From Anaerolineae bacterium (GTDB lineage: Bacteria; Chloroflexota; Anaerolineae; DTLA01): a stretch of DNA of 38,069 bases. Positions 8,212 through 17,783 of the stretch are shown piece after piece. The position numbers were made by a program, and so were the translations under genes. Under the pieces are notes generated by a model, which had not been told where the DNA came from, did not search any database, and saw only the letters and a list, made by a program, of their open reading frames with translations. Position 1 is the first letter of the stretch. Every line of letters starts with the position of its first letter. Location of the stretch: NCBI GenBank assembly GCA_029907165.1, contig JARYMK010000007.1:1-38069 (forward strand), read 5' to 3'.

Positions 8212-8735
8212 GAAAGAATCGCCTAGCCCAGACCTACGCGGAAGCGGCCTACGAAGCGGCCACAGGCATCTGGCTGCAGACGCTGGCGGCGTTGCAGCAG
8301 GCCCTGGAGAAGAACCCGACCGTGTTCGCCAGCCTGCGGGACCCCGGGCTGGACCTGGCGCAGAAGCAGGCGCTGGCCGATCCGCTGTTGCCCGCCGACG
8401 TGCCGCAGGAGGTGCGCAACTTCCTGTACGTGCTCCTGTCGCGCAACGATATCGGCCTGCTGCCCGACGTCATAGAGCAGTTCCGGCGGCTGGCGGTGCG
8501 GGGCCCCAGGGCGCAGATTGTCCGGGTTACCAGCGCCGTGCCGCTGACCGACGAGGAGAAACAGGCCCTGGCCGAGAAACTCATGGCCCAGTTCGGCGAG
8601 AACCTGGAGTTTGAGTACCGGGAAGACCCCGCCATCCTGGGCGGGCTTATCGTCCGAGTCGGCGACCGGGTGATTGACGCCAGCGTGGCCGGGAAACTGA
8701 AGGCGCTGCGGGAGACCCTGGTGGCGCGCGATTAG
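8208..8735 (+). CDS. atpH: ATP synthase F1 subunit delta
   Basis: A 175-residue soluble protein of usual length. The N-terminal six-helix domain begins LAQTYAEAAYEA. The C-terminal domain carries the family signature around GGLIVRVGDRVIDASVAGKL (about 148-167). It caps the F1 head and joins it to subunit b. The start is GTG 8208, overlapping the atpF stop. A 107-base spacer with a degenerate palindrome (8777-8798) follows before atpA. Confidence 0.95.
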   Translation: MRKNRLAQTYAEAAYEAATGIWLQTLAALQQALEKNPTVFASLRDPGLDLAQKQALADPLLPADVPQEVRNFLYVLLSRNDIGLLPDVIEQFRRLAVRGPRAQIVRVTSAVPLTDEEKQALAEKLMAQFGENLEFEYREDPAILGGLIVRVGDRVIDASVAGKLKALRETLVARD

Positions 8736-8776
8736 CCCTACCCGTTCGGGGTTGGATAGGGTGTGCGGGCGATGGT

Positions 8777-8798
8777 GGGGCAGTTCGTGAATTGCCCT
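8777..8798. repeat. Imperfect copy of the GGGGCAATTC palindrome
   Basis: GGGGCAGTTCGTGAATTGCC is a degenerate copy of the perfect palindrome at 13213-13234. It lies in the atpH-atpA spacer. Confidence 0.6.
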
Positions 8799-8821
8799 GA
8801 CGCGAATGCGTCCCCGATTGA

Positions 8822-10351
<1,530 letters not shown>

Positions 10352-10373
10352 GCGCGCCGTGAAGGAGTAGCAC

Positions 10374-11288
10374 GTGTCCAGCATCCGAGAGATACGCCGA
10401 CACATACGAAGCGTGCGCAACATCTCCAAAGTTACGCGCGCCATGCAGATGGTGGCCGCGTCCAAGATGCGCCGCGCCCAAGACCAGGTGCTCGCCACGC
10501 GCCCCTACGCGCAGAAGGCGTGGGAGTTGCTGACCCACTTGGCCGCGCTCGCCGTGCGCACCGAGCAGGACGAGCATCCGCTGCTGGCCGTGCGGCCCGT
10601 GAACGCGGTGGGCCTGGTGGTCATCACGTCGGACAAGGGGCTGTGCGGCGGGTACAACCACAACCTGCTGCGCGTGGCAACCGAGTACCTGCAGGCGCAA
10701 GAGAAGCCGGTGAAGGTCATCACCGTGGGGCGCAAGGGCCGCGATTTCATGCTGCGCATCCGGGCCAACCTGGTGGCGGAGTTCACGGGCGTGCCCGCGC
10801 TGCCCACGCTGCTGGACGTGCTGCCCATCGCGCGAACCGTGCTGGACGACTACCTGGCGGGCGTGTACGACGAGGTGCTGCTGGCCTACACCGATTTTGT
10901 GAACACGCTGGTGCAGCGGCCCGTGATCCGCAGGCTGCTGCCGCTGCGGGTGGCGGGCGACTTGACGGAGCAGGCCGTGAGCGAGTACGTGGCGGGCGGG
11001 CCGCAGGTTCGGATTCCGGAGTACATCTACGAGCCCGACCCGCAGGCGGTGCTGGCCCAGATCGTGCCCCGCTTCACCGAACTGCAAATCTACCAGGCGA
11101 TTCTAGAATCCATCGCCAGCGAGCACAGCGCGCGCATGGTGGCCATGCGCAACGCCACGGAAAACGCCAACGAGTTGGTAGACCAACTGACGCTCTCCTT
11201 CAACCGCGCCCGACAGACGGCCATCACGAAGGAGATTCTGGACATCGTGGGCGGCGCAGAGGCCCTCGCGAAGTCCGCGCAGAGATAA
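10374..11288 (+). CDS. atpG: ATP synthase F1 subunit gamma (rotor shaft)
   Basis: A 304-residue protein. The conserved N-terminal helix reads IREIRRHIRSVRNISKVTRA followed by MQMVAASKMRRAQ, and the C-terminal helix contains MRNATENANELV and NRARQTAITKEILDIVGGA. These two helices form the coiled-coil shaft inside the alpha/beta head. The middle Rossmann-like domain is normal; the SDKGLCGGYN motif is present. Start GTG 10374 follows GAAGGAG. Spacing of 22 bases from atpA and 36 to atpD fits one operon. Confidence 0.97.
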   Translation: MSSIREIRRHIRSVRNISKVTRAMQMVAASKMRRAQDQVLATRPYAQKAWELLTHLAALAVRTEQDEHPLLAVRPVNAVGLVVITSDKGLCGGYNHNLLRVATEYLQAQEKPVKVITVGRKGRDFMLRIRANLVAEFTGVPALPTLLDVLPIARTVLDDYLAGVYDEVLLAYTDFVNTLVQRPVIRRLLPLRVAGDLTEQAVSEYVAGGPQVRIPEYIYEPDPQAVLAQIVPRFTELQIYQAILESIASEHSARMVAMRNATENANELVDQLTLSFNRARQTAITKEILDIVGGAEALAKSAQR

Positions 11289-12725
<1,437 letters not shown>

Positions 12726-12738
12726 GCGAGGGCGAGCG

Positions 12739-13176
12739 ATGCCCACGACCCGACTGGAAGTTATCACAGCGGAGCGCGTCGTGTATTCCGACGACGTGGA
12801 TATGGTGCTGGTGCCCGGCGTGGAGGGGCAGTTGGGTATCCTGCCGCGCCATGCGTACCTGCTCACGGCGCTGACCGAGGGCGAACTGGTCATCCGCAAG
12901 GCGGGCCAGGAGGACGAGTACATTGCCATCGGCGGCGGGTTCATGGAAGTGGGGCCTGACCACGTAACGATTCTGGCCGACAGCGCGGAGCGGGCCGAGG
13001 AGATTGACGTGGCCCGCGCCGAGGCGGCCCGGAAGCGCGCCGAGGCGCTGCTGGCCGAGAAGCGCGACGTTACCGCCCTGGCCGAGGCGGCAGCAGCCTT
13101 GCGCCGGTCGCGGGTGCGGTTGCAGGTCGCCCGCCGGCGCAAGCGGGGTGGCCGCGGCGGGTTAGAGAACGAATAG
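12739..13176 (+). CDS. atpC: ATP synthase F1 subunit epsilon
   Basis: A 145-residue protein. The N-terminal beta-sandwich (about residues 1-85) has the usual DVDMVLVPGVEGQLGILPRHA segment (cut here at 20: VPGVEGQLGILPRHA) and the C-terminal part is a two-helix region rich in Ala, Arg and Glu (about 90-140), which can inhibit ATP hydrolysis. The tail is somewhat more basic than average. It lies 13 bases after atpD and closes the operon. Confidence 0.95.
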   Translation: MPTTRLEVITAERVVYSDDVDMVLVPGVEGQLGILPRHAYLLTALTEGELVIRKAGQEDEYIAIGGGFMEVGPDHVTILADSAERAEEIDVARAEAARKRAEALLAEKRDVTALAEAAAALRRSRVRLQVARRRKRGGRGGLENE

Positions 13177-13212
13177 GCAATTCCCAGGGGCCATTCGCAG
13201 GGGCGTTTCGTG

Positions 13213-13234
13213 GGGGCAATTCATGAATTGCCCC
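13213..13234. repeat. Perfect 22-bp palindrome GGGGCAATTC/GAATTGCCCC
   Basis: A perfect palindrome with no loop in the atpC-mreB spacer. A degenerate copy lies at 8777-8798. It may act as a weak terminator or be a small mobile repeat. Confidence 0.7.
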
Positions 13235-13260
13235 TACAGTAACACCAAAGGGGTACATAC

Positions 13261-14280
13261 ATGCTGGAAAAGCAAATCGGGGTGGACCTCGGAACGGTCA
13301 ACATCCGAGTGTTCGTGAGAGGCAAGGGCGTCGTCCTGCACGAGCCGTCCATCGTGGCGATCTCCGTGCTGGAGAACAAGATCGTGGCGGTGGGCAACGA
13401 GGCCCGCACCATGCTGGGGCGCACGCCCGAAAGCATAGAGGTGGCGCGCCCGCTCAAGGACGGCGTCATCGCCGAGTTTGACGTTACCGAGAGCATGTTG
13501 CGCTACTTCATTGAGAAGGTCTGCGGCAGGTTCCGCTTGTTCCGGCCCGAGGTCATGATCAGCGTGCCGGTAGGGGTTACGTCGGTAGAGAGCCGCGCAG
13601 TCCGCGATGCAGCCCTGCAGGCGGGCGGCAAGCAGGCCTACCTCATCCCGGAACCACTGGCGGCGGCGCTGGGCGCGGGGCTGCCCACCGGAACCCCGAC
13701 GGGCAACATGGTCGTGGACATCGGCGGGGGCACCACGGAAGCCGCCGTGATTTCCATGAACGACATCGTGGTGTCCAATTCCGTGCGAGTGGGCGGCAAC
13801 AAACTGGATGAGGCCATCGCCGCCTACATCCGCAAGAAGTACAACCTGCTGATCGGCGATTCCACTGCCGAGGAGATCAAGATTCAGATTGGCAGCGCGC
13901 TCCCGCTGAACGACGAGTTGGTGATGGAGGTGCGGGGCCGCGATCAGGTGGCGGGCCTACCGCGCACCATCCAGGTGAGTTCAGGCGAGGTAACGGAGGC
14001 CATCGCCGAGCCATTGGCGGCCATCGTCGGCGTGGTGAAGGGCGTGCTGGAGAAGACCCCGCCCGAACTGGCGGCGGACATCATTGACCGCGGCATGGTC
14101 ATCGTGGGCGGCGGCGCGCTCCTGCGCCAGGTGGACGCCATGCTCACCCAGGCTACAGGCGTGCCGTGCTTCGTGGCCGAGGAGCCTCAACTGTGCGTGG
14201 CGCTGGGCACGGGCAAGGCGTTTGAGAGCGGGCACATCATGCGCCGCCTCACCCTCCAGGCGAAGATCAGCCCCTTCTAG
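13261..14280 (+). CDS. mreB: MreB/Mbl-family actin homologue
   Basis: A 339-residue protein of family length. The actin-fold nucleotide motifs are present: phosphate 1 ([13 protein letters not shown], near residues 7-19), phosphate 2 ([15 protein letters not shown], about 157-171) and the adenosine motif ([11 protein letters not shown]). It forms filaments under the membrane that direct cell-wall growth in rod-shaped cells. The first motif reads TVN where most MreB proteins have TAN. MreC and MreD are not next to it. The gene starts 84 bases after atpC and may be read from the atp transcript or its own promoter. Confidence 0.94.
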   Translation: MLEKQIGVDLGTVNIRVFVRGKGVVLHEPSIVAISVLENKIVAVGNEARTMLGRTPESIEVARPLKDGVIAEFDVTESMLRYFIEKVCGRFRLFRPEVMISVPVGVTSVESRAVRDAALQAGGKQAYLIPEPLAAALGAGLPTGTPTGNMVVDIGGGTTEAAVISMNDIVVSNSVRVGGNKLDEAIAAYIRKKYNLLIGDSTAEEIKIQIGSALPLNDELVMEVRGRDQVAGLPRTIQVSSGEVTEAIAEPLAAIVGVVKGVLEKTPPELAADIIDRGMVIVGGGALLRQVDAMLTQATGVPCFVAEEPQLCVALGTGKAFESGHIMRRLTLQAKISPF

Positions 14281-14288
14281 GAAAGATT

Positions 14289-14361
14289 TTCACCGCAGAG
14301 GCACAGAGAGCGCGGAGAATCCAGGATCAATCTCTGCGGTCTCCGCGCGCTCTGCGGTGAA
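14289..14361. repeat. CACCGCAGAG dispersed palindromic repeat, copy 2
   Basis: It begins TTCACCGCAGAGGCACAGAG and ends CTCTGCGGTGAA. It lies just after the mreB stop, between convergent genes. Confidence 0.85.
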
Positions 14362-14378
14362 TCCCCACCCCGGCCCTA

Positions 14379-14441
14379 TCACCACAGAGAACGCGGAGAA
14401 TTCAAAATAACCTCTGCGGTCTCTGCGTGCTCTGCGGTGAA
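14379..14441. repeat. CACCGCAGAG dispersed palindromic repeat, copy 3
   Basis: It begins TCACCACAGAGAACGCGGAG and ends CTCTGCGGTGAA, 17 bases after copy 2 in the same orientation. The pair may act as a bidirectional transcription barrier between mreB and the DUF401 gene. Confidence 0.85.
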
Positions 14442-14470
14442 TCCAGCACCTTGGGCTACGACTGGTTGCC

Positions 14471-15682
14471 CTAGAGCGCGAGCGCAATCGCCACGCCGGT
14501 GGCCATTACCACAGCCTGCGCGAACAGCACCGGCCGCATCATCTTCCCCCAGTCGGCGCGGAAATAGTCGCGCGTCAGGATGAGGCACAGGTGCACCGGC
14601 GACAGCATCAACCCCGTCATCCCGCCCGCGTACATCAGCAGGACGTAGGGCAGGTGCAGCGCTCCGGCCACGTACAGCAGGGGCATGACCACCGGCACGC
14701 TGATGCTGAACGCCGCCGTGGTAACGCCCGTCGCCAGGCCCACGATGAACGGGATGGTGGCGATCATCGCCAGGGGCGGCACGCCCGCGGCTGCCAGCGT
14801 CTCCGACACCTGCTCCACCACGCCGGTGCTCTGCATGATCTGCTTGAACACCATCGCCCCGATGAGCACCAGAGCAATGTGCCAGTCCAGCCCCTTGCGC
14901 AGGACGCACCGAATCTGCGGCCACGAGAACCGCGCGGCCACGCCTAGAACCACAAGGACCACAGGCAGCGTGATGAGCAAGTCCACGTCCAGCGCCATCG
15001 TCGCCACCACGACCAGCAGCACCGGCCAGATGCTCCGCGCCAGGTTCCAGAGGCTCCGGCGGCGGTTGATGTGGGGCACATCGCTGTCGTTCTTGTGGAA
15101 GCGGGCGAGCACGACGATCCAGCCCGCCACCACCGCGGCCACGGTTAGCAGCCACTGGTTGCGCGTGAACGTGCCCAGGGGGATGGCCAGCAGCGTGGAG
15201 CAGAGCACCAGCGCCGGATACAGCGGCATGATGTACTCCCAGATGTGGCGGAACCAATAGTTGGCAAACGCCTTCTGGTTGTTGTCCACCTGGAAGTGGC
15301 GGCCCACCTCGGCCACCATGGGAGCGGAGAACATGGCGCCGCCCGGCATCGGCAGCAGGCCGGCCAGCGCGGGAACCATGGCCAGCACCACGCGCGCGTC
15401 CGTGATGAGTTCCAGCAGCGCCTGCACCATGGACTCCATGTAGCGGGAAGCCTTCAGCGCCTCGGTGAGGGTGAGGATGAGAATGACGATGACCACCAGG
15501 CGGATGGTCTCGGCGCTGGTGATGGCGCTCCAGGCGTCCAGCGCCAGGGCAGTGGGCGCGCGCCCCATGAGCAGGCCCAGGGCCAACGCCCCGGCCAGCA
15601 GTGTCGCGCCCACGTCCGCGCGGCGGTTGAGCGCAACGATGACGGTGGCGAAGACGAGCAGCAGTTTCAGGAGTGCGATCAT
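14471..15682 (-). CDS. DUF401-family membrane transporter
   Basis: A 403-residue polytopic membrane protein with about ten hydrophobic segments. Landmarks are LLPMPGGAMFSAPMV in the first half and LATGVTTAAFSISVPVVMPL plus GGMTGLMLSPVHLCLILT in the second, typical of the DUF401 family (TIGR00529), relatives of citrate/H+-type and gluconate-type carriers. The substrate is unknown. ATG 15682 is chosen because the hydrophobic N-terminus starts there; AGGAG lies about 18 bases upstream, which is rather far, so the start is uncertain (an in-frame upstream ATG at 15769 adds 29 unlikely residues). It converges with mreB. Confidence 0.82.
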   Translation of the reverse strand: MIALLKLLLVFATVIVALNRRADVGATLLAGALALGLLMGRAPTALALDAWSAITSAETIRLVVIVILILTLTEALKASRYMESMVQALLELITDARVVLAMVPALAGLLPMPGGAMFSAPMVAEVGRHFQVDNNQKAFANYWFRHIWEYIMPLYPALVLCSTLLAIPLGTFTRNQWLLTVAAVVAGWIVVLARFHKNDSDVPHINRRRSLWNLARSIWPVLLVVVATMALDVDLLITLPVVLVVLGVAARFSWPQIRCVLRKGLDWHIALVLIGAMVFKQIMQSTGVVEQVSETLAAAGVPPLAMIATIPFIVGLATGVTTAAFSISVPVVMPLLYVAGALHLPYVLLMYAGGMTGLMLSPVHLCLILTRDYFRADWGKMMRPVLFAQAVVMATGVAIALAL

Positions 15683-15930
15683 GGCGTTGTCGGCAATGCT
15701 CCTTGTTTGCGCAAAAATCGGCCGCAAGCGGCCAGGGGTGAGTATAGGCCGAAGGGGGTTGCGCGTCAAAAGCGGCGGGGGCTTCTCTGCGCGAGGGTTG
15801 CCCCACTTACCCTAACTTCTCTTCTCCCGCTGCACGCGGGGTCACCCCGCTCATCCCCATCTCCTTCTCTCCCCGCGGTGCAGGGAGAGAAGGGGGGAGA
15901 ACGCAGGGCGGGTTTCCATGCCCGCGCAAG

Positions 15931-16055
15931 GGGCGAGGCGAACCCGCGCGGGCCAGCCCGACGCTGAAGCATCGGGCGGAGCGGCCAAGCCCCTTCGGGG
16001 CTGGAGCAGCCCGCAGGGCTTTGTCCTTTCAGCGCGGGGCTTCAGTCCCGCGCGG
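15931..16055. repeat. 125-base dispersed repeat A, copy 1
   Basis: It contains the blocks GGGCGAGGCGAACCCGCGCG, CCAAGCCCCTTCGGGGCTGG and GGAGCAGCCCGCAGGGCTTT, several of them small inverted repeats. Copy 2 is at 16289-16412 in the same orientation and copy 3 at 37194-37318 inverted. Confidence 0.85.
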
Positions 16056-16077
16056 GGCACGCGCCCGCCCCATGGCA

Positions 16078-16107
16078 TGTACGGGCGACGCATGCGTCGC
16101 CCGTACA
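16078..16107. repeat. Perfect 30-bp palindrome
   Basis: TGTACGGGCGACGCA followed by its exact reverse complement, with no loop. Confidence 0.85.
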
Positions 16108-16111
16108 AGAT

Positions 16112-16148
16112 TTCCCTCACCCTAACCCTCTCCCGGCGGGAGAGGGAA
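16112..16148. repeat. CCCTCACCCTAACCC-type repeat B, copy 1
   Basis: It reads TTCCCTCACCCTAACCCTCT then CCCGGCGGGAGAGGGAA. Its inner part is self-complementary. Inverted relatives are at 37133-37159 and 37353-37387. Confidence 0.7.
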
Positions 16149-16226
16149 CATGACCTCGTCCCCTCAAGCCCCCCTCTCGTCTCGCGGAGAAGGGGACGCC
16201 GAAGGCGGGGGTGAGGTTGCGCCCGC

Positions 16227-16250
16227 AGGGGCACGGCATGCCGTGCCCCT
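16227..16250. repeat. Perfect 24-bp palindrome
   Basis: AGGGGCACGGCA followed by TGCCGTGCCCCT. It is part of the repeat-filled spacer. Confidence 0.8.
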
Positions 16251-16288
16251 ACGGGTTCACTGCGTGTGGAGGGGGACGCCGAAGGCGG

Positions 16289-16412
16289 GGGCGAGGCGAA
16301 CCCGCGCGGGCCAGCCCGACGCTAAAGCATCGGGCTGAAGGGCCAAGCCCCTTCGGGGCTGGAGCAGCCCGCAGGGCTTTGTTCTTTCTGCGCGGCGGCT
16401 TTAGCCCCGCGC
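16289..16412. repeat. 125-base dispersed repeat A, copy 2
   Basis: Nearly identical to 15931-16055 over most of its length, with differences around the CATCGGGC block and the last 25 bases. Confidence 0.85.
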
Positions 16413-16443
16413 TCCGGACGAGCATCCCCGCTGGCTGTTGCGC

Positions 16444-16471
16444 GTGCGACACGTCCGCAGGTGCGTCGCAC
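16444..16471. repeat. GTGCGTCGCAC-type hairpin
   Basis: GTGCGAC (16444-16450) pairs with GTCGCAC (16465-16471). It belongs to the same small family as 5639-5670, 22944-22979 and 31441-31477. Confidence 0.5.
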
Positions 16472-16492
16472 ATCCTCCGCCCGCCGTTGCAT

Positions 16493-16521
16493 TTGCCAAA
16501 GGCACCGCCCTATGCTAGAAT
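16493..16521 (+). promoter_or_regulatory. Probable promoter of the HtrA-like gene
   Basis: TTGCCA (16493-16498) and TAGAAT (16516-16521) are separated by 17 bases, 26 bases before ATG 16548. AGGAGG lies at 16535-16540. Confidence 0.6.
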
Positions 16522-16547
16522 ACCGCCTACCACTAGGAGGGTAGGGA

Positions 16548-17714
16548 ATGACCCGTGAGCGTTCCGGGTGCTGGACGCTGACGCTGGCAATCGTTTTCTC
16601 TTCGATGTTCGGCACGGTAGCCGGCGGGCTGGCCGGGTTTGGCGTGGCCCGCTGGATGGCGGCGCGCGCCGTTGTGCCCCCGCCAACTCCCACGCCCCAG
16701 GTCGTCCAGCAGCCTACCCCCGCCCCCGGCTCGCCCCCGACCACAGTGCTGAAGGTGCAGGAAGAATCCGCGACGATAGACGTGGTGGCGAAGGTGGGCC
16801 CGTCGGTCGTTACCGTCGTCAACCTCAAGACGCCGCGATGGGACTTCTTCGGCAACCTGCGCCAGCCCCAATCGCTGGGTAGCGGGGTCGTCATCGCCCC
16901 CGATGGGTACGTGGTTACCAACAACCATGTGGTGGAGGGCAACGCCTCGCTCAGCATCATCACCGCCAATGGGGCGAAGTACGACGCGGAACTGGTCGGA
17001 GCGGACGACCTGAACGACCTGGCGGTGCTGCGCATCGTGGGGGACCCGGGCCTGCCCATGGCGGAACTGGGCGACTCGGACGCGCTCGTGCAGGGCCAGC
17101 GCGTGGTGGCCATTGGCAGCGCCCTGGGCGAGTTCAAGAATACGGTAACCGTTGGCGTCATCAGTGGGTTGGACCGCTCCATTGACATGGGCGAGGGGTT
17201 CCGCATGGAGGGTCTCATCCAGACCGACGCGGCCATCAACCACGGCAACAGCGGCGGGCCCCTGGTGAACCTCCAGGGCCAGGTCATCGGTATCAACACG
17301 CTCATCATCCGCGGCGATGGCACAACCTATGACGTGGCCGAAGGGCTGGGGTTTGCCATCCCCAGCAACACGGTTCGCGTCGTAACCGCGCAGTTGATTC
17401 AGTACGGCTACGTGCGTCGCCCCTACCTGGGCATCAGCCATGTGGAACTGACGCCCGGCATGGCGACGTACTACGGCCTGTCGGTAACGCAGGGGACGCT
17501 GGTCGTGCGGGTTGTGCAGGGGTCGCCGGCGGACCGCGCGGGCCTGAAACCCGGCGATGTGCTCCTAGCCATCAACGACGAGAGGCTGGACGAAGAGCAC
17601 CCGTTCTTGAACGTTCTGTTGCACCATCAGCCGGGCGAGACGGTTACGCTGCACGTGAATCGCTACGGGCAGGACCTCACCCTGCAAGCGACGCTGGGCG
17701 AGAGTCCGCGCTAG
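16548..17714 (+). CDS. HtrA/DegP-like serine protease with one PDZ domain
   Basis: A 388-residue membrane-anchored protein. A single N-terminal hydrophobic helix (about 10-35) is followed by a Pro/Thr linker (44-66). The trypsin-like domain has His127 (TNNHVVE), Asp157 (NDLAVLR) and Ser235 (GNSGGPLV), so the catalytic triad is intact. One PDZ domain occupies about 295-385. Such proteins degrade or refold damaged proteins at the cell surface. Two glycoside hydrolases that share the linker style follow in the same direction, 69 bases on. ATG 16548 has AGGAGG eight bases upstream. Confidence 0.95.
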   Translation: MTRERSGCWTLTLAIVFSSMFGTVAGGLAGFGVARWMAARAVVPPPTPTPQVVQQPTPAPGSPPTTVLKVQEESATIDVVAKVGPSVVTVVNLKTPRWDFFGNLRQPQSLGSGVVIAPDGYVVTNNHVVEGNASLSIITANGAKYDAELVGADDLNDLAVLRIVGDPGLPMAELGDSDALVQGQRVVAIGSALGEFKNTVTVGVISGLDRSIDMGEGFRMEGLIQTDAAINHGNSGGPLVNLQGQVIGINTLIIRGDGTTYDVAEGLGFAIPSNTVRVVTAQLIQYGYVRRPYLGISHVELTPGMATYYGLSVTQGTLVVRVVQGSPADRAGLKPGDVLLAINDERLDEEHPFLNVLLHHQPGETVTLHVNRYGQDLTLQATLGESPR

Positions 17715-17783
17715 CGCACCTTCAGCAGTCTGCAATACGGAACACGAACGCACCACCACACCGAACGAGGAGTAACAGAAGAC

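Larger units (their letters stand above)
15683..16547. other. 865-base spacer packed with dispersed repeats; no gene supported
   Basis: The open frames in this stretch overlap repeat units on both strands and look like no known protein. Contents: two copies of a 125-base unit, two perfect palindromes, a CCCTCACCCTAACCC-type repeat and, at the right end, the promoter of the HtrA-like gene. Both flanking genes are read away from it. Confidence 0.8.

Noticed and set aside
15683-16547. Several short open frames on both strands
   Set aside because: They lie over dispersed repeats and have no ribosome sites or homology; the same peptides recur wherever the repeats do.
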